Part shown: positions 25,662 to 35,247 of the stretch, piece after piece
Layout of the letters: each line of letters starts with the position of its first letter
Numbering within the stretch: the first letter of the stretch is position 1
Assembly: GCF_002934265.1 (NCBI RefSeq)
Contig: NZ_PTIX01000029.1
Span: 1-64,000, forward strand
DNA length: 64,000 bases
Direction: 5' to 3'
From: Actinokineospora auranticolor
GTDB taxonomy: Bacteria > Actinomycetota > Actinomycetes > Mycobacteriales > Pseudonocardiaceae
The notes under the pieces: model-generated
What the model was told of the DNA's origin: nothing
The model's input: the letters and a program-made list of their open reading frames with translations, nothing else
Databases searched by the model: none
Translations under genes and position numbers: made by a program

Positions 25662-27020
25662 ATGCCCGCACCGATCCGGCCGCTCGGGCCGGTGACCGTC
25701 GCCCGCAGGCTCCTGCCGGTACTCGGCACGCTGATCGCGTTGCTGCTGTTCGCAACCGTGCGGGCGTCGGCGCACCCCTTGAGCACCAGCGCCGTCCTGC
25801 TCGACGTCGACACCGACGAAGTCACCGCCACGGTCCAGCTGCCGATCGACCAGCTCGACGTCGCCCTCGGCACCACCTACACCGCCGATACCGTGCTCGC
25901 CCCGGACACGATCGCCCACCTGCGCGCCTACGTCCAACACCACATGTCGGCCACCGGCACCGACGGGCAGACCTGGAGCACCGGTGTGGGCGGCGGCCGG
26001 GTCGAGAGCGTCGACGGCGTCGACCACCTCCTCCTCGACGCCACCCTCACCCCCGCCACCGGCACGGTGGGCGAGTTCACCTTCGCCTACGACGCGGTCA
26101 TCGACCAGCTCGTCTCCCACCGCGCGTTCGTCTCGGCCCGCGACGGGCACGCCGGCGACTACACCACGCTGGCGATGCTGTCCTGGCAGACCACCAGCGT
26201 CGTGGTCACCGCCGCCGAGCCCGTCGCCGCGACCGGGTTCCTCTCCTCGGTCGAACTCGGTGTCGAGCACATCGGCGGGGGCAGCGACCACCTGCTGTTC
26301 CTCATCATGCTGTTGCTGCCCGCCCCGCTCGTCGCGGGCGGCAGGCGCTGGACCCGCCGCGCCGACCCGCGCCGCGCCGCCCTGCGGGTGGTGCACGTCG
26401 TCACCGCGTTCGCCGCGGGCCACTCCATCACCCTCGTGCTCGGCGCCACCGGCTTGATCCACCTGCCGACCCGGCTGGTGGAGAGCGGGATCGCGCTGTC
26501 GGTGCTGGTCTCGGCGATCCACGCCATCCGGCCGATCGTGCGTCGCGGCGAGGTGTTCATCGCAGGGTCGTTCGGCCTGCTGCACGGCCTCGCGTTCGCC
26601 GCGCTGCTCGCCGAGCTTGATCTCACCCGCGCCAACCTCGTGCTCACCCTGCTCGGGTTCAACGTCGGCATCGAACTCACCCAGCTCCTCGTGGTCGCTC
26701 TCGTCATGCCGTCGCTGGTACTGCTCAGCCGCACCACCCTCTACACCCACGCGCGCGTCACAGCCGCCACCGTCGGCGCCCTGCTGGCCGCCGCGTGGTT
26801 CGCCGAACGCTCCGGACTGCTCGCGGGCAACCCGCTCGAACCACTCGGGGACCTTCTCGTCGACCACCCCGTGCCGCTGGCAGGCGGACTCATCGCGCTG
26901 TCCGTCGGCGCGTACGCGGTCAAGCGCCTGCGCCTGCCCGCGACCACGCCGACGCTCACAGCAGGCACACAGGAACCGTCCATGACCGGCACAGGCCGAG
27001 CAGTGACAGTTGACCCATGA
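25662..27020 (+). CDS. HupE/UreJ-family membrane protein
   Basis: This 452-residue protein has a signal helix, an extracytoplasmic domain (residues ~35-200), then about seven membrane helices with the HupE/UreJ hallmarks: GVEHIGGGSDHLLFLIMLLL and FAAGHSITLVLGATG, with SFGLLHGLAFAALLAELDL. The His/Asp-rich helices suggest metal (nickel, cobalt or similar) handling, as for HupE. It is coupled to the DUF3500 gene and overlaps the following flippase-like gene by 4 bp (ATGA). Confidence 0.8.
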   Translation: MPAPIRPLGPVTVARRLLPVLGTLIALLLFATVRASAHPLSTSAVLLDVDTDEVTATVQLPIDQLDVALGTTYTADTVLAPDTIAHLRAYVQHHMSATGTDGQTWSTGVGGGRVESVDGVDHLLLDATLTPATGTVGEFTFAYDAVIDQLVSHRAFVSARDGHAGDYTTLAMLSWQTTSVVVTAAEPVAATGFLSSVELGVEHIGGGSDHLLFLIMLLLPAPLVAGGRRWTRRADPRRAALRVVHVVTAFAAGHSITLVLGATGLIHLPTRLVESGIALSVLVSAIHAIRPIVRRGEVFIAGSFGLLHGLAFAALLAELDLTRANLVLTLLGFNVGIELTQLLVVALVMPSLVLLSRTTLYTHARVTAATVGALLAAAWFAERSGLLAGNPLEPLGDLLVDHPVPLAGGLIALSVGAYAVKRLRLPATTPTLTAGTQEPSMTGTGRAVTVDP

Positions 27021-28180
27021 CAACGCCCGCCCTCGCATCGCCGCCCGCGCCGCGCCCCGTGACGAGCGTCCTCGGGCCGATGTCGATCCCCACCCCCGCC
27101 ACCCGCCCGGAGCCATGTGCCTCCAGCCAGGAGTCCGAGGAGTCGCGACCGACCTCGGGCGAGCCCCACTCCCGACCGCGCGCCCTCGCCGGGGCGGTGC
27201 GGTCGACTCTTGTGGTCCTTGCCCTGGTGGCCGCGGGGTGGTTCGCCGTGCGGAGCCTGCCATCGTGGTCGAGCCTGGTGGAGGCGTTCACCGCGGTCGA
27301 CCTACCGCTGATCCTGCTGGCCGCCTGCTTGCAGGTAGGTTCGCTGTGGATGTTCGCCAAGCAGCAGCAGGCACTGCTCGCCGGGTTCGGGGTGCGCGTG
27401 CCGACCGGGTCGATGCTGGCCATCACCTACAGCCGGTCCGCGATGTCGATGACGTTGCCCGCGGGCACGGTCGTCTCCGCACTGTTCGCCGTCGAGCAAT
27501 ACCGCCGATTCGGTGCGAGCCGGACGACCACCGCCACCGTCACCGTCGCCTCCGGGGTGGTGTCCGCACTGGGACTCGCGAGCATCTACCTCGGCGGGCT
27601 CGCGGTCCGCTGGACCCTCGCTCAACCCTGGCACACCCTCCTGCCCGCCCTGCTGGCCATCGGCGCGGCAGCCGCGGTCGCCGTCCACAACAGCCGCACC
27701 CGAGGACCGGCCCGGCCACCCGTGCGGGAGAACGACAGCAGCCCCACCCCGCCGGACGCCACGCGCACCCACCGCGCGCTCGTCTCGGTCCGGGCCGCGC
27801 TACGCGGCATGCGCTCGGTCCCGCTCCGGTCGTGGCTGTCCGGACTCGGCTACGCCTCCGCCAACTGGACCGCCGACCTGCTCTGCCTCATCACCGTCAC
27901 CGCGGCCTTCGACGTCACCATGTCACCCGTCGACCTCGGCCTGCTCTACCTCGGCATCCAGCTCGTCCGGCAGATCCCAATGAGCCCCGGCGGAATCGGC
28001 GTGATCGAGGTCAGCCTCATCGCGGGCCTCGGCCTCCTCGGCACAGGCATCGCCACCGCCGCCGCGATCACCCTCGTCTACCGGCTCCTGTCCTGCTGGC
28101 TCGTCATCCCACCCGGCCTCGCCACCTGGTTCACCCTCAACACCAAACCTGCCGCACACAACGGCAACAACGCTCCCTGA
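27017..28180 (+). CDS. UPF0104/AglD-type membrane protein (LPG synthase TM-like)
   Basis: This 387-residue protein has a polar N-terminus of about 55 residues and then eight or so helices with motifs of the lysylphosphatidylglycerol synthase TM/UPF0104 family: SRSAMSMTLPAGTVVSALFA (the conserved Pro-Ala-Gly loop) and QIPMSPGGIGVIEVSLIAGL (the P-G-G-I-G-xx-E motif). Family members move or modify membrane lipids. It is the third gene of the DUF3500-HupE unit. No aminoacyl-transfer domain is attached. Confidence 0.8.
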   Translation: MTTPALASPPAPRPVTSVLGPMSIPTPATRPEPCASSQESEESRPTSGEPHSRPRALAGAVRSTLVVLALVAAGWFAVRSLPSWSSLVEAFTAVDLPLILLAACLQVGSLWMFAKQQQALLAGFGVRVPTGSMLAITYSRSAMSMTLPAGTVVSALFAVEQYRRFGASRTTTATVTVASGVVSALGLASIYLGGLAVRWTLAQPWHTLLPALLAIGAAAAVAVHNSRTRGPARPPVRENDSSPTPPDATRTHRALVSVRAALRGMRSVPLRSWLSGLGYASANWTADLLCLITVTAAFDVTMSPVDLGLLYLGIQLVRQIPMSPGGIGVIEVSLIAGLGLLGTGIATAAAITLVYRLLSCWLVIPPGLATWFTLNTKPAAHNGNNAP

Positions 28181-28199
28181 CCAACAAGCGGTCGCAGCG

Positions 28200-28884
28200 T
28201 TATCCACCATCTCGACTCCATAACCGCCGTGCGCACCACCATGGGGCCAGCCACCGCTCCAGCAGGAGCACAAGTCGCGCTCAACCGAGACACAAGTCCC
28301 GGCCCTTCCCGACACCGTCGGCGTCCACAAGGACAAACTCCATGGTTCCGCGCCGCCTCCGTGCTCAACCGGACGGCCTGCTCGGCGTGCCGGACGAGGT
28401 GCTCGGACTGCTGGGTCCGCCGGATCAACTCGTGAGGATCGCTGGGGTGGTCGCCAGCATGCAGGATGTCAGCGAGTCCGGACAGGACCGCGCGGAGTTC
28501 GCCCGCGAGTTCGGCGGTGGTGGTACGTGCCCAGCGGTCGTACGTCGGTGGCAGCACGAGGGCGCTGATCAGGCTGCCAATCACCGCGCCCATCGCGGTC
28601 TCGACCAAGCGGCCCAACAGCATCACTTCGCGGGTGGCCCCGCCGATGGTCAGTACGAGTACGGCGGAGACGCCGATTCACTTGCCGCTCTCGCCGAAGA
28701 CCGACAACTTCCCGATCAACAGCCCGGCCAACACCGCCACCCCGAGGGCCACCGCGGGCGCGGGGACCAGCCGTACGGCGAAGAACGCCAGCAGGACCGC
28801 GGTGCCCGCAGCGATGACCTGCTGCGCGGAGCCCTTCATCGACCGGTACACGACGAATCCAAGCCATCGAACAAGTCCTTTCAC
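28200..28884 (-). pseudogene. FUSC-type exporter, broken
   Basis: The minus strand reads SMKGSAQQVIAAGTAVLLAF and LGVAVLAGLLIGKLSVFGES, hits a TGA near 28680, then continues IGVSAVLVLTIGG, GRLVETAMGAVIGSLISALV and LPPTYDRWARTTTAELAGEL. This is the pattern of fusaric-acid-resistance (FUSC) exporters of aromatic acids. The nonsense codon and a ragged C-terminus mean it is not functional. Confidence 0.7.
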
Positions 28885-29229
28885 GCCGGCGCATGAACGC
28901 GCCGACCAAACCGAATACTGCCTGCCGGGCGCATTATAGGCGCGAGGGGATACACCGCCACGACGCCACAAAAGACAAACACCCAACCGAGTGAACCGGC
29001 CACCGGGACGGGCGATAATCGGCTCCACCCGGGCTTCGTAAAGGAATTCGGCTGGGTTCTCCGTCCTTCAGCACGAGGCATCGACTACCGCAAGTCAGAG
29101 GTTCGTAGCGGACACACATCACCCGCCGAGAAGTATTTCTATTGCCCTCGCGCAAAGCCGAACAACCGCATCGCGAACCAACTAACAATGTGAATCGCAG
29201 TCGAGGGCGGAGTTGAGGGGATCAAATGC
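28885..29229. other. No gene seen (28885-29229)
   Basis: No convincing frame, RNA or repeat on either strand. Confidence 0.4.
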
Positions 29230-29600
29230 CTGGGCTACCTCGCCTGGAGAAAGGCGCTCAGGGCGGTGGCGCGTTCGGTGAGGGCTTCCTCGACCAAGTG
29301 GTAACCGGAGTCGATCCCGCAGCCGCGGACGTCGCCCGCCCAGTCGCGCCGGATGGCCAGGGGGCGTCGCACAGGTCTTCCAAGTCGTCGCGAGCGGACC
29401 AGGGAACCAAGACCGGGCGAAGCAGGCGACCACCGGCGACGCGGCCGGCCTCCTCGTGGACGCGGTCGGTGATCAGGCCCACGCGGTGGTCCTCCAGCAC
29501 GGCCCGGGCCGCGTTCCGCTCGCGGCGGCCGTGCGCCATCGGTGTGGTTGTCGGCGCCCGTGATCGCGGGGGCACCGTACCAGCGGATGGGTCGAATCTC
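29230..29600 (-). pseudogene. Alpha/beta-hydrolase C-terminal remnant
   Basis: Two frames combine into NAARAVLEDHRVGLITDRVH and RPVLVPWSARDDLEDLCDAP, then RRDWAGDVRGCGIDSGYHLV and EEALTERATALSAFL. This matches the end of haloacetate-dehalogenase-type alpha/beta hydrolases, where a His in a DSGHxxxEE motif is catalytic. Here that His is Tyr (DSGYHLVEE), and the frame shifts midway. It is a decayed fragment. Confidence 0.6.
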
Positions 29601-29765
29601 CGACCAGGCGTGTCGGCAGTGGCACCGACCGCGACTCGCGGCTAGGGAACCGAGGCACCGCCGCCGCCAGTCATGCATCGCGAAACGTGAATGGATAAAC
29701 TCAGGTCACCTATCCGGGCGGTTGAGCAGCCAGCTGCCCTCACCGCACGGAGTGGAGGCACCGGC

Positions 29766-30122
29766 ATGTCCATCCTGTTCACGGTGTCGATCGAGCAGAC
29801 GCCGGACCGAACCGTCCTGCACGCTCGCGGTGAGGTCGACATGGGCACCGTGTCGACCTTGACCGACGCCCTTGACACCGCCCTGACCCATGACCCGGCG
29901 CCCCCGGTGGTGGTCGTCGACTTCACCGAGGTCACTTTCCTTGCCTCAGCCGGACTCGCCGCCCTGGTCTCAGCCAACCAGCGGGCCCGGACAACCGGCA
30001 GCGGACTCGTCGTGGTCACCCCGAAGGGCAGCGTGACGCGGCGTGCCATCACCGTCAGCAGCCTGGAACATGTACTCACCCTCGCCGAGGAACACGCCGC
30101 CGTGGATGTCGAACGGGGTTGA
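29766..30122 (+). CDS. STAS-domain anti-anti-sigma factor
   Basis: This 118-residue single-domain protein has the STAS fold of SpoIIAA-type antagonists: RTVLHARGEVDMGTVSTL, VVVVDFTEVTFLASAGLAAL (the phosphorylatable Ser of LASAG) and GSGLVVVTPKG. In the dephosphorylated form such proteins capture an anti-sigma kinase and free its sigma factor. No kinase or sigma gene lies nearby, so the partner is unlinked. The length is typical. Confidence 0.9.
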   Translation: MSILFTVSIEQTPDRTVLHARGEVDMGTVSTLTDALDTALTHDPAPPVVVVDFTEVTFLASAGLAALVSANQRARTTGSGLVVVTPKGSVTRRAITVSSLEHVLTLAEEHAAVDVERG

Positions 30123-30488
30123 TTCTATGCGTGAGTGACGTCGATCAGGTACCGACGCCTACGAACGCGACCGCGCCACGTCAATCACACCTAGGCGCAT
30201 AAGATCATGATCTGCATCACAGTTCACCACGTTAGGTCGATCCGGGCCAGCGCGACCCTCGACGTCTGCGGCTGACCGATTCCGTCAGGGATGGCGCCAG
30301 CCACCATGGCATCATCGGCCGATAGCTCGAGAACGCGCTGGTCGCGCCCGTGATCATCTGCCGCGAGCAGGAGGTGTGCTGGCTGCGACCCGGAAACGAC
30401 GCTGTGCCAACGAAAACGGCCTGACCCCTTCGGTATGGCGATTGGGGTCAGATCACGCAGCTCCCCACGTGCTCCCCGAAACGATCAA
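30123..30488. other. No gene seen (30123-30488)
   Basis: Apart from a 12-bp perfect palindrome at 30202-30213 I see no structure and no plausible coding frame. Confidence 0.4.
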
Positions 30489-30519
30489 CGCCCCACCAAC
30501 GTGATCCGTTGGCGGGGCG
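30489..30519. terminator. Hairpin terminator beside tRNA-Val fragment
   Basis: Arms 30490-30501 and 30507-30518 pair at 11 of 12 positions around a 5-nt loop. Its position relative to the tRNA fragment parallels the terminator beside the tRNA-Pro fragment at 3973-4010. Confidence 0.6.
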
Positions 30520-30540
30520 CTGACCTGCAAATATAACCAG

Positions 30541-30582
30541 TGGGCGATACTGGGATCGAACCAGTGACCCCTTCGGTGTGAA
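30541..30582 (-). other. 3' half of tRNA-Val(CAC), attachment-site remnant
   Basis: Read on the minus strand, these bases give a CAC anticodon loop (TTCACAC), the 3' side of its stem, a T-arm with GGTTCGATCCC and an acceptor strand ending CGCCCA. The sequence 5' of the loop cannot form the other stem strand, so this is only the 3' half. It marks the end of an integrated element, next to repeat R1. Confidence 0.7.
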
Positions 30583-30728
30583 CTATGTACGGCATATCGT
30601 GTTGACCTGCGGATGTGATGCTTCCGCAGGTCAACACGGTTTCGTTCAGAGTCGTTGAATGTAGTTGAAGGCCGTTTATGGCGCATACTTGCTCCCCGTT
30701 TGCTCCCCATTTTGCTCCCGCATGGGGC
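30576..30728. repeat. Att-associated direct repeat R1
   Basis: The first 22 bases (30576-30597) are identical to 37603-37624, and similarity continues to the T-GCTCCC-rich end. The start overlaps the anticodon loop of the tRNA-Val fragment. The rest, read on the minus strand, looks like the tail of an integrase gene (GEQ-G-type residues). It is the left boundary of the first accretion module. Confidence 0.75.
30599..30637. other. 14-bp perfect inverted repeat inside R1
   Basis: Arms 30599-30612 and 30624-30637 are exact reverse complements separated by 11 bases. The structure is decayed in R2. It could be a recombinase-binding site or a terminator; there is no U-run. Confidence 0.55.
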
Positions 30729-30752
30729 ACGTCTCGCAAGGACCGGAAGAGG

Positions 30753-31401
30753 TCACAGTTGGTTCAGGTTGGCTCGGTAGGGGTGGAGAGCTGGGCAGGC
30801 AAGGAGGCGAGGAGCGTGGCGATGCGTTGTATCGCTTCGGCGGAGAGGCTTGTATGCGCGGCCATGCTGCTGGGGATGGTGTCGGTGGGCAAGCCGAGGT
30901 GGTGGAGGTCGGTGAGGATTCGGCGGGCGTCGCGAAGGCCTGGCTTGTCGGCCTAGCCGTTGTTCCCGGCGAACACCAGTTGGTCAAGGTGCTCCTCGAG
31001 GGTTTGGTTTGTGGTACTAGGCAGCCCGGTGGTCAGGTCGACCGCTCCGACCTGGCCTGCCCAGTCCTAAATCGGGGTGTCTCTGTGTTCCCACACGCAG
31101 ATGGCCGACGATGCCGTTCGTTGGGCTGCGCGAAGGGCCTTGAATGTCGGTCGGTATGCCAAGACGGGGCCCGTGGTCTGCGGGCCGCTGCGGAGGCTGA
31201 AGTGGGTGGTACCGCGCGTGAACGTGTCCAGCAAGCCGTCGAACCGATTCGCAGTTCGTCGGTGAACAGCACTGGCGGCGCACCGGTGCGCCGCTGCTGC
31301 GTGTCGAGCCACTGCGCGACCAGTCGCCGTCCGGCCTGGTGGGTCTCGGGTGAGACGGGTTGCGGCAGCCATGCTGCGGCGTCGGATCGTGGGATCGTCA
31401 T
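30753..31401 (-). pseudogene. Broken copy of the 217-residue module gene
   Basis: This is homologous to the intact gene at 37781-38434: it starts MTIPRSDAAAWLPQPVSPET and shares VLFTDELRIG, GPVLAYRPTFKALRAAQR and SAICVWE. It is broken by a 1-bp deletion after LRIG (near 31250) and by a TAC-to-TAG change in the NNGY motif near 30957. It has the same position relative to R1 as the intact gene has to R2. Confidence 0.75.
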
Positions 31402-31658
31402 GGCAGCTCCTTTGCTACTTGCCCGCCGTGTTGAGGTAACCAGAGTAGGCGATGAGACCGACAGTTCACGGGTGCCCTGTGGCGTGACACGGGGTGTCCC
31501 AGCGCGCGCTGATCGTCCCTGTTGGAGGTGCCGGTGAGGCGCCCGCCCTACTCCCCTCCCAGACAAAGTCCGCCCGATTGGGGATTCGCTAGTTGTTGCC
31601 ACACCCTTCGTGCTCGGCTCCTCCTGGATAGGCTGGGCCAGTCGGTCGGGACAACAGG

Positions 31659-32771
31659 GTGGGGCGCGAGGTGGCTACGGAGCAACGGCAGGTAGGCGCG
31701 CGGGTGGCGCTCAGTGCTATGGCTGTGCCCGCGGACCCGATCCCGTCGGTGGCCTTGGAGGGCGCTCCTGTCCCGCCGGGGATGCGCATGCGGATGTTCT
31801 CGCCCGATGAGTGGGAGGAGTTTATCCGCGAGTGGGCTACCGCGCTGGACGTGGACTACGTCCAGATCAAGCGGCTGGGGGGTGCGGGGGACAGGGGCGC
31901 GGACGTCGTCGGGTTCAAGACCGACCGGCAGTTCGAGGGGCCGTGGGACTGCTTTCAAGCCAAGCACTACGAGACGCCGATCAATTTCAGCGTGGCCGCC
32001 GGTGAGATCTTGAAGGTCTTCGTGTCGGTGATTGACGGGGCGTACTCCCTGCCCGACACCTATCAGTTTCTGGCTCCCCGAGGGGTGTCAACTCCGTTCA
32101 ACATGCTGCTCGGTAACCCTACCGACCTGCGGAACAAGTTCCTAGCTCGACTCGTCGAAGGCGATGCGCTGGTGAAAGGCTTGGATGGGGGCGCGCTTGC
32201 TGCTGTGCGAGCGTTGGCGGCGGACACTGAGTTCTGCATGTTCAAGTCGGTCGAGGTCCAGGATGCTCTGATCACACACGGCCGGACGAGGTGGCACGCG
32301 GCCAGGTTCGGCACCTCGCTCCCTGTGAGGGGTGACAGCGCCGCTCCTCCGGAGCAGTACACGCCCGAGGAGACTCGCTACCTGCAGCAACTGCTGGAGG
32401 TTTACACGGAACGTCACCCGGACCGGATCACCACGCTGGAGTCGGTGGCCAGTGTGCCGAAGGTGGCCAGGCACCTGCAACGGCAGCGGGTGAGCTTCTT
32501 CAGGGCGGAGTCGTTGCGGGCCTACTCTGCCGGGGCAGTGCCCGAGGGCACCTTCGAGAAGCTCCAGGACGACATCCATGACGGGGTCATCGACGTTGCC
32601 GACAGCGACCATAAGGACGGCTACACGCGGCTGGGCCAGGTGCTGATCCAGGTGGGCACCCTCGACCTCAGCCGCCACAAGCTCATCGACGTAGCCGACA
32701 TCGATGACCGCAAAGGCGTCTGCCACCAGCTGGCCAACGACGACCGGCTGACCTGGGTGGAGGACTCGTGA
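31659..32771 (+). CDS. ABC-3C system effector component with nuclease-like N-terminus
   Basis: This 370-residue protein starts a three-gene operon. The N-terminal half has a PD-(D/E)xK-type pattern: WEEFIREWATAL, then GAGDRGADVVGFKTD (Asp) and WDCFQAKHYETP (Gln-x-Lys), as in restriction-type endonuclease domains. The C-terminal part, ending TRLGQVLIQVGTLDLSRHKL, is of the kind that accompanies ABC-three-component systems. The expected role is the DNA-cutting effector released or guided by the ABC ATPase during phage attack. The start is uncertain (GTG at 31659 or 31671, ATG at 31719). It overlaps the next gene by 4 bp. Confidence 0.7.
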   Translation: MGREVATEQRQVGARVALSAMAVPADPIPSVALEGAPVPPGMRMRMFSPDEWEEFIREWATALDVDYVQIKRLGGAGDRGADVVGFKTDRQFEGPWDCFQAKHYETPINFSVAAGEILKVFVSVIDGAYSLPDTYQFLAPRGVSTPFNMLLGNPTDLRNKFLARLVEGDALVKGLDGGALAAVRALAADTEFCMFKSVEVQDALITHGRTRWHAARFGTSLPVRGDSAAPPEQYTPEETRYLQQLLEVYTERHPDRITTLESVASVPKVARHLQRQRVSFFRAESLRAYSAGAVPEGTFEKLQDDIHDGVIDVADSDHKDGYTRLGQVLIQVGTLDLSRHKLIDVADIDDRKGVCHQLANDDRLTWVEDS

Positions 32772-33256
32772 GAACTCCGCTTAACGGCCCGCTGGAATAC
32801 GGGGTCCGAGTCCTGGTGATGCTGACCGAGGCGTATCCAGGGCAACTAGACATCAACCACTTGGTCCTGCTCGACCACAGTGTGCTGCATACAGCCGATC
32901 TCGGCGGCCCGCCGAGCATCCACCCTGCTCATGCTCTGCATGCTGGTGAGTTGGGTATGCGACGCGCCAGCGTCGAGCAGGGGCTGCAGGTGATGGTGCG
33001 CGCCGGGCTGGTCACCATGCGCGCGTCGACCGTGGGCATCCGCTACGAGGCAGGGGACGAGGCTCATAGCTTCGTCTCAGCGCTTGCTTCGAGTTACATC
33101 GTCGGGCTACGCGACCGCAGTCGATGGGTAGTGCAGCAGCTCGGGACACTCACGGAAAGCGAGATCCGCAGCCAGACCGCAGCGATCTTCGGCGTCCGGC
33201 CCGACGGCGGCGGGCCAGACGACCACGGGAGAGGGACAGGTACATGGAACGGCTGA
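32768..33256 (+). CDS. ABC-3C middle component
   Basis: This 162-residue protein lies between effector and ATPase genes, overlapping both. It is winged-helix-like (ALHAGELGMRRASVEQGLQV, MVRAGLVTMRASTVGIRYEA) and contains LLDHSVLHTADLGG. Small proteins of this kind form the middle component of ABC-three-component systems and are thought to link the ATPase to the effector. No catalytic residues are seen. The assignment depends largely on operon position. Confidence 0.65.
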   Translation: MRTPLNGPLEYGVRVLVMLTEAYPGQLDINHLVLLDHSVLHTADLGGPPSIHPAHALHAGELGMRRASVEQGLQVMVRAGLVTMRASTVGIRYEAGDEAHSFVSALASSYIVGLRDRSRWVVQQLGTLTESEIRSQTAAIFGVRPDGGGPDDHGRGTGTWNG

Positions 33257-35100
33257 CTCTGCTGCACCTGACCTTTGTTGGCCCGGGGGTCGTTCCCGCC
33301 ACGGTCGAGTTCGGGCCGAAACTAACCGTGGTTCGCGGCCCGTCGGACACGGGGAAGTCGTACATCGCCGACAGCATTGACTTCATGCTCGGTGCTTCGG
33401 CTCTGAAGGAGATACCGGAGCGCGATGGCTACGACACCGTGCTGCTGGGCATCCATCTCCCGGACGGCAAGGACGTCACCTTGGCGCGGGCTGTACAGGG
33501 CGGGGCATTCCGGTTGCTCCGCGGTGACCATCGCACCAATCCGCTGCCTGCGGGAGGCGACTCCCTGTCGGCCACGCACGACAAGAAGAAGACCGACAGC
33601 GTCTCGCGCTATGTGCTGGGCAAGATCGGCCTGGATGGCAAGGTTGTCCGCAAGGACGGCGCGGGCAGGACGATTTCGCTGAGCCTGCGGAAGCTGCTTC
33701 CCTTCTTTCTGGTCAACGAGACCAAGATCCAAGCCAGGACCCCGCCTGTCGAGACCGGGCAGCATGCGGATCGGACCGGAGAGATCTCCACGTTCCGCTT
33801 GCTTCTCCAGGGCGAGGACGACTCGGCGCTCGAGCCAAACGAGTCGCCGACCGAGCGCCGTCGGTCCAAGGCAGCCAAGCACGATGTCATCGACAAGTTG
33901 CTGGCCGAGGCCCGCAGAGAACTCAAGACCGATGAGACGCTCGAGCAGGTCACCGAGCGGATCGGTCGGTTGCGAGCGGCCATCGCCGAGTCAACTGGTA
34001 CCATCGAGCAGACGGCCGCGGCACGGCAGCAGTGGGGACATCATCTGTCCAACAGCGAGCGGCTGGTGACAGCCGGGCGGCGCAGTATCGCCGAGCTCGA
34101 CGCGCTCGACGCGAGGTTCGCGTTGCTCCATGACCAATACACGTCGGACTTGGATCGGCTCGACGCTGTCGGCGAAGCCGGGTCGCTGCTGGGCTATTTC
34201 ACGCCGGGTCGCTGCGTGTTCTGCGGGGCCGAGCCCGAGCACCAGCACCTCAACGCAGACTGCACCGAGGACACGACCGCCTTCTCCCAGTCCGTACGCG
34301 AGGAGCAACGCAAGACGACCGCCTTGCGCGAAGACCTCCTCCAGGCCATCGCCGGGCTGCGTGACGAACGTGCCGGGAAGGCAGAGCGGCTCCAGAACTA
34401 CACCGGGCGAGCTGCCGAGGCCGCGGCGCAGATCGCCCGACTCGACTCTCTGCTCAACCCCCGCCAGCACGAGTTGCGTGACCTGCTCGCCACAGCCACC
34501 CAGCTCGAACGCGACGCAGACACCATCCGTCGCGTCCAGCGGCTGGAGGCCCTCCGCTCCGAAGTCACGAAGGCACCGAAGCCGAAACCAATCAAGCCCA
34601 CCGCAGGACTGCAACGTAGCGCCGTCGACGCTCTCTCTCACATGATCGCGAGCCGTTTGCGTGCCTGGGGCTTCCACGACGCCGACAGCGCAAGCTACAG
34701 CTTCGCTGAACAAGATGTAGTGTCAGGCAACCAGTTGCGCACCGCGCACGGTAAAGGCGTCCGAGCCGTTCTACACGCCGCGTTCACAATCTCCCTCGCC
34801 CAGTACTGCTTCGACAACAATCTTCCTCATCCCGGCGTCGTCGTGCTCGACTCTCCCTTGGTGGTCTACCGTCCCCCGGACCCAGGTGCCGAGCCTGATG
34901 ATAGTGGCAGTGTCCTGGACACCACGAGCCTCGCCAGCCGGTTCTTCGCTGACGTCCACACAAACTTCTCCGGACAGATCATCATCCTTGAGAACGAGGA
35001 CCTCCCGGACTCACTGGGCGCTGGATGGCGAGACATTACCTTCACCAAGAACATAGACCGCGGTCGATACGGTCTGTTCCCTCACCCCCGATCACGTTAG
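33244..35100 (+). CDS. ABC-3C system SMC/Rad50-like ATPase
   Basis: This 618-residue ABC ATPase has Walker A GPSDTGKSYIADSI (near residue 35), a long coiled-coil middle interrupted by a zinc-hook-like CVFCGAEPEHQHLNADC, a signature region near AVLHAAFTISLAQYC, and Walker B GVVVLDSPLVVY, followed by a D-loop-like segment and FSGQIIILENEDLP. This is the Rad50/RecF-like architecture used as the sensor motor of ABC-3C conflict systems. It probably recognises invading or abnormal DNA ends. It overlaps the middle-component gene by 13 bp. Confidence 0.8.
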   Translation: MERLTLLHLTFVGPGVVPATVEFGPKLTVVRGPSDTGKSYIADSIDFMLGASALKEIPERDGYDTVLLGIHLPDGKDVTLARAVQGGAFRLLRGDHRTNPLPAGGDSLSATHDKKKTDSVSRYVLGKIGLDGKVVRKDGAGRTISLSLRKLLPFFLVNETKIQARTPPVETGQHADRTGEISTFRLLLQGEDDSALEPNESPTERRRSKAAKHDVIDKLLAEARRELKTDETLEQVTERIGRLRAAIAESTGTIEQTAAARQQWGHHLSNSERLVTAGRRSIAELDALDARFALLHDQYTSDLDRLDAVGEAGSLLGYFTPGRCVFCGAEPEHQHLNADCTEDTTAFSQSVREEQRKTTALREDLLQAIAGLRDERAGKAERLQNYTGRAAEAAAQIARLDSLLNPRQHELRDLLATATQLERDADTIRRVQRLEALRSEVTKAPKPKPIKPTAGLQRSAVDALSHMIASRLRAWGFHDADSASYSFAEQDVVSGNQLRTAHGKGVRAVLHAAFTISLAQYCFDNNLPHPGVVVLDSPLVVYRPPDPGAEPDDSGSVLDTTSLASRFFADVHTNFSGQIIILENEDLPDSLGAGWRDITFTKNIDRGRYGLFPHPRSR

Positions 35101-35247
35101 ATCGCGCCATAGGCGGTCACCTAGGATTCCATCGTCCGTTGTCTGCCGCGCGAGCTTCCGGCCTGGCGGGTTCACAGACTACATGAAACTTCGATTTGAA
35201 GCCGCCACGGCAAAGGTCCCGTGGCCGACAAGTCTAGGAGTATTGCA

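Noticed and set aside
25566-27263. A 565-residue minus-strand frame opposite the HupE-like gene
   Set aside because: Gly/Arg/Asp-rich shadow of the plus-strand codons; the plus strand encodes clear membrane motifs.
30541-30582. A functional tRNA-Val gene
   Set aside because: Sequence 5' of the anticodon loop does not pair; it is an att remnant.
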